Of a DNA stretch of 37,669 bases, positions 24,979 to 33,041 are shown piece by piece. A program made the translations under genes and the position numbers. How positions within the stretch are numbered: the stretch's first letter is position 1; every line of letters starts with the position of its first letter. A model generated the notes under the pieces. It saw only the letters and a program-made list of their open reading frames with translations. It searched no databases and was not told where the DNA came from. Location of the stretch: contig CAMXAZ010000026.1 of assembly GCA_947179295.1 (NCBI GenBank), forward strand, positions 1 through 37,669, written 5' to 3'. Origin of the DNA: an uncultured Muribaculaceae bacterium (GTDB lineage Bacteria > Bacteroidota > Bacteroidia > Bacteroidales > Muribaculaceae).

Positions 24979-25014
24979 TTTGTCATGTGCCGGGAATAAT
25001 ATTTTGTAAATTTG
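24979..25014 (+). promoter_or_regulatory. Probable promoter of menD
   Basis: The -7 box TAAATTTG (25007-25014) is perfect. The best upstream TTTG (24979-24982) leaves a 24-bp spacer, longer than the usual 19-21, so the -33 assignment is doubtful. The leader would be about 28 nt. Confidence 0.45.
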
Positions 25015-25048
25015 CACTTCGAACAATTACAAATCCGACAGGCAGACA

Positions 25049-26737
25049 ATGATTACCACCGACAAACTTTCATGCAATATCTTAGCAGATCTTTTTGTAG
25101 CTCACGGCATTAAAGATGTGGTGCTTTCTCCCGGAAGCCGCAATTCGCCTCTGATTGTAGCACTTGTCCGTAGAGACGAGCTGAGACATCACGTAGTCAT
25201 TGACGAACGCTCGGCTGCGTTCATTGCCTTGGGGATGGCAATTGAGAGCGGACATCCGGTTGCCTTAGTGTGTACCAGCGGGACGGCGTTGCTGAATTAT
25301 GCCCCGGCGGTAGCCGAAGCCTTCTACAGAGGAGTGCCGCTTATTGTTATCTCGGCAGACAGGCCTGAGGAATGGATTGATCAGGATGATTCTCAGACAC
25401 TGTGGCAGCAAAACGCCCTTGCCTCATATGTCAAGCGCAGTTGCGATCTTGGCGCACATCTTGAATTTGAAAACGGAGAATGGGTGTGTAACCGTCTGAT
25501 CAATGACGCTCTGATAGAAGCGGGCAGCGGACGTAAAGGGCCGGTACATATTAATGTAAGACTTGATGCTCCATTGAACAGAATGGCGGAATTCAAGGCC
25601 GGGGAGAGCCGTGTGATCCGTCAGCTTGTTCCGCCTTTCGAACTGGCGACTACAGAGGCACGCAGGCTGGGGGAGAAGCTTGCCTCTCCGAAAAGAGTGT
25701 TGATCATTGTCGGTTTTCATCAGCCTGACGAACGGCTCAACCGGGCTTTGATGAAACTTTCCGCTTTGCCTAATGTGGTTGTTATGACCGAGTCAATAGC
25801 CAATCTCCATTCACCGTCGTTCATTTCCAGGATAGACATGACGCTGAGAATCCTGTCAGCTGACGATCGGAAAAAGCTTCAGCCGGACGTAGTGATAACG
25901 GCCGGAGGCGCACTCGTATCGCGGCATGTCAAAGAGTGGATACGCTCAATGGACAAAGGGGTTGAACACTGGCACGTCGGTCTGTCGCACGTCACCGTTG
26001 ACTGTTTCAAACATCTTTCATTACGCATAGAGATGGAAGCCTCTGTTTTTTTTCGCCAGCTTGCCTCAGCTTTGCAGATTCACAAAACTCCGTGCGATTA
26101 TTCATCTGCATGGCATGAAATCTACAGTCTGGCGATGACCTCTCACAACGAGTATGTGGACAATGCCCCTTGGTGCGATCTGTCGGCATTCTCATATATA
26201 ATATCTAACATCCCTCGCTATTGGAATCTTCATCTTTCAAACGGCACGGCGGTCCGCTATGCACAGCTTATGGACTGCACACGGCTGCACCGAAGTGAAT
26301 GCAACCGCGGTGTAAGCGGGATAGACGGCTGTACATCAACAGCACTCGGCGCTTCAGTGCTTTACAATGGGGTGACTCTGCTGATCAGCGGTGATATGAG
26401 CTTTCAATACGACATAGCCGCCCTGTCTTCATTTCTGATTTCGCCGAAATTCAAGATGATTGTATTGTGCAATGGCGGTGGCGGAATATTCCGGTTCATT
26501 TCCTCAACATCCGATTTGCCTGAAATGGAAGAGTTTCTGGCTGTCGGGACACGCTTACCGCTGAAAGACCTTGCTGCAGGATACGGCTTTGCATTTTTTG
26601 AGGCTTCATCGTCAACTGAACTGGAGAAGGTGCTTCCGGCTTTCATTGCTGAAAATGGCAAGCCGGCTCTTCTTGCAGTCAATACACCGCCTGAGCTTTC
26701 CGCAAAAGTCCTCAGACAATATTTTGTGCGGCCTTAA
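25049..26737 (+). CDS. menD: 2-succinyl-5-enolpyruvyl-6-hydroxy-3-cyclohexene-1-carboxylate synthase
   Basis: MenD is the thiamine-diphosphate enzyme that joins 2-oxoglutarate and isochorismate in menaquinone synthesis; menaquinone serves fumarate respiration in these anaerobes. The 562-residue protein has the N-terminal VVLSPGSRNSPL motif (24-35), the ThDP-activating Glu E53 (DERSAAF), VCTSGTALLNYAPAVAEA near 74-91 and SADRPEEWIDQDDSQT near 102-117. In the C-terminal half are CNRGVSGIDGCTSTALGAS near 417 and the ThDP/metal motif GDMSFQYD ... LCNGGGGIF near 447-478. No other men genes are in the window. Its last 26 bp overlap the end of the convergent murU-like gene. Confidence 0.96.
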   Translation: MITTDKLSCNILADLFVAHGIKDVVLSPGSRNSPLIVALVRRDELRHHVVIDERSAAFIALGMAIESGHPVALVCTSGTALLNYAPAVAEAFYRGVPLIVISADRPEEWIDQDDSQTLWQQNALASYVKRSCDLGAHLEFENGEWVCNRLINDALIEAGSGRKGPVHINVRLDAPLNRMAEFKAGESRVIRQLVPPFELATTEARRLGEKLASPKRVLIIVGFHQPDERLNRALMKLSALPNVVVMTESIANLHSPSFISRIDMTLRILSADDRKKLQPDVVITAGGALVSRHVKEWIRSMDKGVEHWHVGLSHVTVDCFKHLSLRIEMEASVFFRQLASALQIHKTPCDYSSAWHEIYSLAMTSHNEYVDNAPWCDLSAFSYIISNIPRYWNLHLSNGTAVRYAQLMDCTRLHRSECNRGVSGIDGCTSTALGASVLYNGVTLLISGDMSFQYDIAALSSFLISPKFKMIVLCNGGGGIFRFISSTSDLPEMEEFLAVGTRLPLKDLAAGYGFAFFEASSSTELEKVLPAFIAENGKPALLAVNTPPELSAKVLRQYFVRP

Positions 26738-27446
26738 GCGAATCCGGTTTGCCTATGTCGATCCAGTTATAAGGTTCATCCGGCATAAATCCGCAGATTT
26801 TGAGATCTCTGCATGATGAGATATAGAATGGCGTGATTGAGAATTTCGGGTCACGGCTGAATTTTGCAAGAAGCGGAAACACCGAAGGGTTGACAATATG
26901 AACTCCGCCGAAGGCGAGATTCCTGCAACCGCCAATTTCTTCCGGATTCCAGGGACTTCTGATTTCGCCGGACCTGATGTCCGTCCATCCTTTCATGTGC
27001 ATGGAGTCATCGAAAAGCAGATAACGGGATGTCTGTCTGTCAGCCACAAGCAATGTCACATCTGCTTTAGAGGATTGATGATGGGCTATCATTTCCTCAA
27101 GGTTGAAATCGGTCAGTATGTCGGCATTGTGCAGTAGTATCGGGCTATCTGTCCCAAGCAGATCCTTAGCTTTAAGCAAGCCTCCGCCGGTGTCAAGAAG
27201 AGCATCGCGTTCGTCGCTGACGGATATGTCAAGTCCGAAATTGTCATTGATCTTAAGATAATCAATTATCATATCGGCATGATGATGGACGTTGACGACG
27301 ATCTGCCTGATGGCTGAATCCTTGAGCTTCAGGATAACTCTTTTCAGCATAGGTTCGCCTCCGACCTCAACAAGGGCCTTAGGCATTGTCTGCGTGATCG
27401 AGCCAAGACGAGTTCCAAGTCCGGCTGCAAAAATGAGAGCTTTCAT
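26712..27446 (-). CDS. murU: MurU-like sugar-1-phosphate nucleotidyltransferase
   Basis: A 244-residue nucleotidyltransferase close to MurU, which makes UDP-MurNAc from MurNAc-1-phosphate and UTP in the wall-recycling route that bypasses de novo synthesis. Signature AAGLGTRLGSITQTMPKAL (7-25) binds the nucleotide, with K23 as the expected catalytic lysine. VNVHHHAD (51-58) and LLDTGGGLLKAKDLLG (83-98) match the MurU pattern, and NAD (107-109) supplies the metal-binding Asp. The ATG at 27446 overlaps the stop of the AmgK-like kinase gene as ATGA, supporting coupled translation; a TTG at 27455 is the only longer option. A general NDP-sugar pyrophosphorylase is the alternative. Its 3' end overlaps menD by 26 bp. 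Confidence 0.75.
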   Translation of the reverse strand: MKALIFAAGLGTRLGSITQTMPKALVEVGGEPMLKRVILKLKDSAIRQIVVNVHHHADMIIDYLKINDNFGLDISVSDERDALLDTGGGLLKAKDLLGTDSPILLHNADILTDFNLEEMIAHHQSSKADVTLLVADRQTSRYLLFDDSMHMKGWTDIRSGEIRSPWNPEEIGGCRNLAFGGVHIVNPSVFPLLAKFSRDPKFSITPFYISSCRDLKICGFMPDEPYNWIDIGKPDSLKAAQNIV

Positions 27447-28828
27447 AATGTGCAATCTATATTCTGCTCACGGTGTGTGAGGCGGACGTTGACATGCGGG
27501 AATTTTGTTTTTATATGTTCTGCCATGTGCTGGGCGCCATAGACACTACGGTGCTGGCCGCCTGTACAGCCGAAGTTTACAACCAGTGAGGTGAATCCTC
27601 GGCGGTCATAGCATTCCACTGACGGGTCCACCAGTCCATAACAGTTTTCCATGAATGTCTGTATTTCACCCTTTGATTCAAGAAAATCAATCACCGGCTT
27701 ATCAAGACCGGTTATACTTTTATATTCCTCATATCTGCCCGGATTTTCCATGCCACGGCAATCAAACACGAATCCGCCTCCATTGCCGGAACAGTCTTCC
27801 GGAATGCCTTTTTTATAGGAAAAGCTGCTTACATGGACTGTCAGCAGGCTCGGACGAATCTCCGTGGCCGAAGCGGAGGCTTCATGTTCAAGCATGGCTG
27901 CCAATATCTCTGTCAGGTAGGGATACGTCTTATTCCCCGTAGCAAGAATACCTTTAAGATTATCCAAAGCAAGCGGAATGCTCTTCAGAAAATGAGGCTT
28001 GCGCTCGAACTTGCCGCGAAAGCCGTAAGCACCGAGCACCTGCAGGGTGCGCAGCAGTTCATATTCGTGAAGACGTTCCCTGAAAAGTCTGCCATCAGTT
28101 CCGCTTACATACCGTGATACAGATTGGAGGTATGTCTCAATCAGTTCTTCTTTGACTTCGGGAGTGAACGCCGCACGGGCCTGAGATATGAAAGAGACAA
28201 GATCATACTCTACAGGACCTTTCCGGCCGCCCTGGAAGTCGATGAAGTACGGAGTTTCGTCTTTGATCATGACGTTGCGGCTTTGAAAGTCACGATACAT
28301 GAATGTTGGCTTCCCAGAATGAGCCAAACGTGTTGCCATCAGTCTGAACTCAGATTCGAGGCGTCCTTCATCGTAAGGCACACCGGTTGTGTTCAAAAAG
28401 CAATATTTGAAGTAGTTCAGATCCCATAATATGGCCTGGCTGTCAAATGTCGCTACCGGATAGCAGTTGCTAAAATCCAGGCCCTCGGCTCCTTTGTATT
28501 GGAAATCCGGCAATAAGGCAATCGTTTTCTTTAACAACGAAATATCTCCGCGCATTTCAAACAGAGAACTGTCACCAAGATCGTCCTGGATATAGCACAG
28601 CCTGTCATCTGACACAGCAATGACTTTAGGTACCGGCAGGCCTTTTGAGGAGAAATGTCCTGACAGATAGATGAACGCATTGTTTTCAATGGCGGATGTT
28701 CCAATGACACCAACAACGGTGCGTGGGCCGGAGATACGGAAATACCGGCGGTTGCTGCCGGCTTTGGTAAGGGGGCGGATTTCGGAATGATCTACACCGA
28801 ATGTCTGTGTATATAATGTTGAGAGCAT
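27443..28828 (-). CDS. AmgK-like sugar kinase fused to a RapZ C-terminal domain
   Basis: A 461-residue two-domain protein. Residues 1-315 are an aminoglycoside-phosphotransferase fold like AmgK, the anomeric kinase for MurNAc and GlcNAc: an N-lobe, catalytic YRDFQSRN (178-185, D180), and the metal-binding DFQGG (197-201). Residues about 328-455 match the C-terminal domain of RapZ: SFSYKKGIPEDCSGNGGGFVFDCRG, ENPGRYEEYKSITGLDKPVIDFL, and the anion-binding GCTGGQHRSV (420-429). In E. coli that RapZ domain binds glucosamine-6-phosphate and small RNA; the RapZ N-terminal P-loop domain is missing here. The MurU-like partner follows with an ATGA overlap. The natural reading is a wall-sugar recycling kinase with a built-in amino-sugar-phosphate sensor. 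The fusion is seen directly; the substrate and sensing role are inferred. Confidence 0.82.
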   Translation of the reverse strand: MLSTLYTQTFGVDHSEIRPLTKAGSNRRYFRISGPRTVVGVIGTSAIENNAFIYLSGHFSSKGLPVPKVIAVSDDRLCYIQDDLGDSSLFEMRGDISLLKKTIALLPDFQYKGAEGLDFSNCYPVATFDSQAILWDLNYFKYCFLNTTGVPYDEGRLESEFRLMATRLAHSGKPTFMYRDFQSRNVMIKDETPYFIDFQGGRKGPVEYDLVSFISQARAAFTPEVKEELIETYLQSVSRYVSGTDGRLFRERLHEYELLRTLQVLGAYGFRGKFERKPHFLKSIPLALDNLKGILATGNKTYPYLTEILAAMLEHEASASATEIRPSLLTVHVSSFSYKKGIPEDCSGNGGGFVFDCRGMENPGRYEEYKSITGLDKPVIDFLESKGEIQTFMENCYGLVDPSVECYDRRGFTSLVVNFGCTGGQHRSVYGAQHMAEHIKTKFPHVNVRLTHREQNIDCTL

Positions 28829-28861
28829 ATTTTAACTATTGTTTTTAAACGACCTCTAAAC

Positions 28862-28916
28862 AATCTCTGAGATTTTTGCTCCTTGATAGGGAGCTGTTTG
28901 CAAATTCGATATCAAG
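28862..28916 (-). promoter_or_regulatory. Competing hairpins in the leader of the kinase-RapZ gene
   Basis: In the approximately 110-nt leader on the minus strand, a 7-base inverted repeat (TATCAAG/CTTGATA, 28910-28916 with 28882-28888) overlaps a second one (GCTCC/GGAGC, 28878-28882 with 28890-28894), so both cannot form at once. A third small hairpin, AATCTC/GAGATT (28862-28874), follows nearer the gene. Mutually exclusive helices suggest RNA-level control, but the stems are short and no known riboswitch class is recognised. Confidence 0.3.
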
Positions 28917-28943
28917 CAACTGCAATGAGTGGCTTATCAGCTG

Positions 28944-28951
28944 CAAAATTA
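28944..28951 (-). promoter_or_regulatory. -7 box TAATTTTG of the kinase-RapZ/murU operon
   Basis: TAATTTTG on the minus strand fits TAnnTTTG; the -33 element is not clear. Transcription from here would start near 28937 and give a leader of about 110 nt, unusually long for this window. Confidence 0.4.
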
Positions 28952-28989
28952 GTCAAAATATCCAATTTGCTCTTTCATTCAGCCGCCCT

Positions 28990-29021
28990 TTTGCGTATAT
29001 TTATAAAAATGCCTAACTTTG
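28990..29021 (+). promoter_or_regulatory. Promoter of the SpoU methyltransferase gene
   Basis: TTTG (28990-28993), a 20-bp spacer and TAACTTTG (29014-29021) match the Bacteroidota -33/-7 promoter well. The start would be near 29028, about 15 nt before the ATG at 29043. It probably also serves radA and the plus-strand genes after it. Confidence 0.7.
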
Positions 29022-29042
29022 AAGATATTTTGGTAATTCAAT

Positions 29043-29807
29043 ATGTCAGTTCTCACAAATAATCTCAGCCGTCAGATCAAATCACTTGATGAACGGAAAC
29101 ACCGTAGGCGTGAGCAGGCCTTCAAAGCCGAAGGTTCCAAATGCGTACTCGACACACTTCCGTTTTTTAACGTGCGCCATTTGTTTGCGACCAAAGATTG
29201 GTTGGCCGCAAACAGACGCGACTGCCGAGGACTTTCTGATTCGGCGATAATCGAATGTACCGGGTCGGAAATTGCAAAAATGTCAAGCCTTGTCACACCA
29301 ACAGAGGTTATTGCGGTTTATGATATTCCTGAGGCGCATCTGGAAAATGGAATCGCTCAGAAAAATCTTGTACTCGCTCTTGACGGCATACAGGATCCAG
29401 GCAATCTCGGTACTATCATCCGTGTTTCCGATTGGTTCGGCATACGCGACATATTATGCGGAACAGGAACCGTTGACTGCTATAGTCCGAAAGTGATACA
29501 GGCTACAATGGGGTCGATATCAAGAGTCAGACTCCATTACGGCAATCTCACAGAGATGATCATGACGAGCGGAGCGAAGCACGTATATGGCACATTTCTG
29601 GACGGTGACAGCATCAGCAATGCCCGACTTACGGATACAGGTGTCATTGTTATAGGGAATGAAGGCAACGGCATCTCGGCAGAAGTAGGGAAGTCAGTAA
29701 CAGACCGGCTGCTGATACCGTCATATCCGGAAGGCGAGCCGACCGGAGAATCGCTGAATGCTGCTATAGCCACAGCCATCACTCTGGCTAAGTTCAGGGG
29801 AGTCTGA
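29043..29807 (+). CDS. TrmH/SpoU family RNA 2'-O-methyltransferase
   Basis: A 254-residue SPOUT methyltransferase. The N-terminal 90 residues look like the SpoU substrate-binding domain (IKSLDERKHRRREQAFKAEGSKCVLDTL). The catalytic trefoil-knot domain has its three motifs: VLALDGIQDPGNLGTIIRVSDWFG (about 115-138), VIVIGNEGNGIS (near 201-212), and IPSYPEGEPTGESLNAAIATAI (near 226-247). These enzymes methylate a ribose in tRNA or 23S rRNA; which one cannot be told from sequence alone. radA starts 67 bp downstream on the same strand. Confidence 0.88.
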   Translation: MSVLTNNLSRQIKSLDERKHRRREQAFKAEGSKCVLDTLPFFNVRHLFATKDWLAANRRDCRGLSDSAIIECTGSEIAKMSSLVTPTEVIAVYDIPEAHLENGIAQKNLVLALDGIQDPGNLGTIIRVSDWFGIRDILCGTGTVDCYSPKVIQATMGSISRVRLHYGNLTEMIMTSGAKHVYGTFLDGDSISNARLTDTGVIVIGNEGNGISAEVGKSVTDRLLIPSYPEGEPTGESLNAAIATAITLAKFRGV

Positions 29808-29874
29808 CCAAAATCTGACATTTAAACATCAGGGGCTTATTCACATGCCCATCTTAAGCAATAGTCTATAATTG

Positions 29875-31248
29875 ATGAAAGGTAATAAGACAGCATGGTT
29901 CTGCACAAGTTGTGGCGCCGAATCATCGAAATGGCAGGGGAAATGCCCTGCTTGCGGCGAATGGAACACTATGGTAGAGGAGCGGATAGTGTCAGATGAC
30001 AAAAAATCTCGTTCGCTCACTCCTGTCAGACTGAAACAGACCAGAACAAGGCCTCAGTTGATACATGAGATAGAAACCAGCGATGAGGCCCGCATCAAAA
30101 TGCCGAGCGGGGAGCTTAATCGTGTTCTCGGCGGCGGTCTGGTACCCGGAAGCCTCGTGCTTATAGGTGGAGAGCCGGGAATCGGAAAATCCACGCTTGT
30201 GCTTCAAAACATACTTTCGATACGTTCCAGAAAAATACTGTATATATCCGGTGAGGAAAGCGCGAAACAGTTGAAAATGCGGGCAGACCGTATAGGACGG
30301 CCGAATGACAATGTATATATAGTGTGTGAGACTTCTCTTGAGAACATCAAGGATCACATCGAAGATGTTGACCCCGGACTTGTGGTGGTCGATTCGATAC
30401 AGACAATAGCATCAGACGCTATAGAGTCGGTTGCCGGAAGTGTTTCTCAGGTCAGAGAATGTGCCGCCCAACTGCTGAAATACGCAAAAGAAACGTCCGT
30501 TCCGGTATTGCTGATAGGGCATATAACCAAGGAAGGCAGCATTGCAGGCCCGAAAGTGCTTGAGCACATTGTCGATGCTGTGCTGCAGTTCGAAGGAGAC
30601 CGTCAGAATATATACCGGATTCTGAGATCCATTAAAAACCGTTTCGGTTCCACAGCTGAGTTGGGCGTATATGAGATGTGTCAGCGAGGGCTCAGAGAAG
30701 TATCCAACCCCTCGGAGATGTTCCTTTCACAAAATGACGAGGAACTTTCCGGAATATCTATCGGGGTGACAATGGAAGGTGTCAGAGCATTTCTCATCGA
30801 GGTGCAGGCATTGGTCAGCACTGCTGCCTACGGCACACCTCAGCGCTCGGTTACCGGCTTCGATTCCAAACGCATGAATATGCTCTTGGCTGTGCTTGAA
30901 AAGCGGGTCGGATTCAAACTTGCGGCAAAGGATGTTTTTCTCAATATTGCAGGTGGTCTGAAAGTCAACGATCCGTCGCTGGATCTTGCGGTCATCTGTG
31001 CAATTCTCTCCTCCAATGTGGATATAACCATCCCGAACCGTATCTGCATGGCCGGAGAAGTCGGACTGTCAGGAGAAGTTCGCCCTGTCAGCCGCATCGA
31101 ACAGCGAATACGCGAAGCTGAAAAGCTTGGAATGGGAACTATTATCATCCCACGCAACAACCTCAAGGGCATAGATACTTCCGGCCTTGGAATTAAGATT
31201 GTTGAGGTGGCAAAGGTAGAGGAGGCATTCAGGACTCTCTTTGCATAA
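29875..31248 (+). CDS. radA: DNA repair protein RadA
   Basis: RadA (Sms) is a RecA-like hexameric helicase that drives branch migration in recombinational repair and transformation. The protein is 457 residues from ATG 29875 (a TTG at 29872 would add one). It has an N-terminal four-cysteine zinc finger (C10/C13/C24/C27), Walker A GGEPGIGKST (98-107), the RadA-specific KNRFGS motif (near 257), and a C-terminal Lon-like domain (FDSKRMNMLLAVLEKRVG ... DPSLDLAVICAILSS ... EVGLSGEVRPV). Complete. Confidence 0.97.
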   Translation: MKGNKTAWFCTSCGAESSKWQGKCPACGEWNTMVEERIVSDDKKSRSLTPVRLKQTRTRPQLIHEIETSDEARIKMPSGELNRVLGGGLVPGSLVLIGGEPGIGKSTLVLQNILSIRSRKILYISGEESAKQLKMRADRIGRPNDNVYIVCETSLENIKDHIEDVDPGLVVVDSIQTIASDAIESVAGSVSQVRECAAQLLKYAKETSVPVLLIGHITKEGSIAGPKVLEHIVDAVLQFEGDRQNIYRILRSIKNRFGSTAELGVYEMCQRGLREVSNPSEMFLSQNDEELSGISIGVTMEGVRAFLIEVQALVSTAAYGTPQRSVTGFDSKRMNMLLAVLEKRVGFKLAAKDVFLNIAGGLKVNDPSLDLAVICAILSSNVDITIPNRICMAGEVGLSGEVRPVSRIEQRIREAEKLGMGTIIIPRNNLKGIDTSGLGIKIVEVAKVEEAFRTLFA

Positions 31249-31300
31249 ACAAATCAAACGAGTGCATGTTAGGCTATTAAAGCGTTACAATTATATTAAT

Positions 31301-32269
31301 ATGAAAATGATAAATCTAAGGTGTATATTTTTGAGCTTATCCACTGTTGTCGGCGCTTCTTTTGTCTCGGCCCAGACGGTGGAGCATATAAAATATGGTG
31401 ATTTCTCCAACTGGGTTACACGCCACATACACGAATCGGCTGTGATAGGCGGACATGACAAGACTATATATGAGATAGGCCCGACACAGACAATCGAGGG
31501 TAACAAGCCCTACTCAAATCTTGGAGGCTCGCCGTGGGCCACGAGTAATGTCTATGCTAAAGTGTCAGGCGTTGTCAAAACTTCCAATGCAGTTTATCCG
31601 GCAGATCGTTCGGCTAAAAACAAATGCGCGAAACTCTGCACTCAGATCGAAAACGTGAAGGTGCTCGGCCTGATCAATATGGACGTTATGGTTGCCGGTT
31701 CGATGTTTCTTGGTAAAATGTTTGAACCGGTTACATCAACCAAAAATCCATATTCAAAAATGGAAATGGGCATACCGTTCTCCAAGCGGCCTAAATCACT
31801 GGTCTTTGACTATAAAGTGGATATGCCTAATGTCAACTATCGTGTGAAGTCTACCGGATTCAGCTCTAAAAAACAACTTCCGGGTCATGACAATGCCGTT
31901 GTATTCGTGTTTCTTCAGCGCCGATGGGAAGATTCAAACGGCAATATCCATGCAAAACGAGTGGCAACCGGAGGAGAACATTTTTCAAAGACTGCCCCCT
32001 GGACAAATGGGCATCGTCTCCCGCTGGTTTATGGCGATTTGAGGTCAAAAGGCTCTGTGCCTGACTATTTGCAGCTGCGTAGCGGCGATGACCGCTATTA
32101 TGCCCGTAACTCAAAGGGCAAAATGGTCCCGGTCACTGAAGAAGGATGGGATTCCGCCGATGCCACCCCGACGCATATCATAGTCATGTTCTCTGCCGGT
32201 AGCGGAGAACCGTATGTCGGCACTGAGGGGCTGACGTTATATGTGGATAATGTCGGATTCGGATATTAA
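31301..32269 (+). CDS. Secreted PCMD-like (putative carbohydrate metabolism domain) protein
   Basis: A 322-residue exported protein. A signal peptide (CIFLSLSTVVGASFVSAQ, cleavage near residue 25) precedes a beta-rich domain resembling PCMD: GGSPWATSNVYAKVSG near 69-84, GKMFEPVTSTKNPYSKMEMGIPFSKRPKSLVFDYKVDMP near 142-180, RRWEDSNGNIHAKRVATG near 207, and the closing TEGLTLYVDNVGFGY. PCMD proteins in Bacteroidota lie in polysaccharide-use or exopolysaccharide settings and are thought to bind or process carbohydrate, but none adjoins here. Start: ATG 31301 with its signal peptide. A longer frame reaching back to 31241 overlaps radA and is unlikely. Confidence 0.75.
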   Translation: MKMINLRCIFLSLSTVVGASFVSAQTVEHIKYGDFSNWVTRHIHESAVIGGHDKTIYEIGPTQTIEGNKPYSNLGGSPWATSNVYAKVSGVVKTSNAVYPADRSAKNKCAKLCTQIENVKVLGLINMDVMVAGSMFLGKMFEPVTSTKNPYSKMEMGIPFSKRPKSLVFDYKVDMPNVNYRVKSTGFSSKKQLPGHDNAVVFVFLQRRWEDSNGNIHAKRVATGGEHFSKTAPWTNGHRLPLVYGDLRSKGSVPDYLQLRSGDDRYYARNSKGKMVPVTEEGWDSADATPTHIIVMFSAGSGEPYVGTEGLTLYVDNVGFGY

Positions 32270-32302
32270 CAGATTGTTTTAAAGCAACTTCTAATCATCA
32301 CT

Positions 32303-33016
32303 ATGTTTCGGTTTAAAGAATTTTCGATTGATGATTCTGAATGTGCGATGAAAGTCGGCACTGACGGAGTGCTTCTTGGAAGCTGGGCTGATGTCGGAGG
32401 CGCTATGAATATCGTTGATGCCGGATGTGGTTCCGGACTGATCTCCTTGATGATGGCTCAGCGCGCTCCACAAGCGAGAATCTATGGAGTTGACATTGAC
32501 GGGGATGCAGTTAGTTGCTGTCAATCTAACGTGGATTCTTCACGGTGGAAAAACCGGATCGAAGTTTTTCAAAACGACATAACAGCTTTTTTTCCTGAGA
32601 ACGCCTCATCGCCGTTGCTGATTGTGTCGAACCCGCCATTTTTCAATGAGCCTCTGAGGTCTCCTGACACAATCAGAGCGCTTGCAAGACATGGGGAAGA
32701 GTTCGGGATAGAGTCGCTTCTAAAAATTGGGGCGCAGCATCTTGAGAAGCCGGAAGACTCGATGGCTTTCATTTCGCCTTATGGCAGAAAAGATGAGATT
32801 GAATGGCTCCTTTCGTGCAATCGCCTCGCACCCCGACGGATGACGTCAGTGTTTTCGAAAAAAGGCAAAAAGGCACTGCGAATCTTATGGCAGGTCATGC
32901 CGGAAAGATATATGAACACACCGTGTGTTACGGATGATCTGTATATCCGCGATGAGGACAATGAATATTCAACTGCCTATAAGTTGCTGACATCTCCTTT
33001 TTATCTTGATAAATAA
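32303..33016 (+). CDS. trmN6: tRNA1(Val) (adenine-37 N6)-methyltransferase
   Basis: A 237-residue class I methyltransferase of the TrmN6 (YfiC) group, which methylates N6 of A37 in tRNA-Val. The N-terminal FKEFSIDDSECAMKVGTDGVLLGSWAD (4-30) is the family hallmark, followed by the SAM-binding DAGCGSGLISLMMAQR (39-54), GVDIDGDAV (62-70), and the catalytic NPPFF (110-114). It begins 33 bp after the PCMD-like gene. The next gene's likely start lies 25 bp beyond its stop. Confidence 0.93.
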   Translation: MFRFKEFSIDDSECAMKVGTDGVLLGSWADVGGAMNIVDAGCGSGLISLMMAQRAPQARIYGVDIDGDAVSCCQSNVDSSRWKNRIEVFQNDITAFFPENASSPLLIVSNPPFFNEPLRSPDTIRALARHGEEFGIESLLKIGAQHLEKPEDSMAFISPYGRKDEIEWLLSCNRLAPRRMTSVFSKKGKKALRILWQVMPERYMNTPCVTDDLYIRDEDNEYSTAYKLLTSPFYLDK

Positions 33017-33041
33017 ACAACATCCAAGATCGTTTTACATT

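Noticed and set aside
24934-25026. An extra 31 residues on the DUF4924 protein
   Set aside because: They would be encoded across both divergent -7 boxes and precede the usual family start at MYIASQ.
31241-31300. A longer N-terminus for the PCMD-like protein that overlaps radA
   Set aside because: The added residues are basic and lie before a clear signal peptide starting at ATG 31301.
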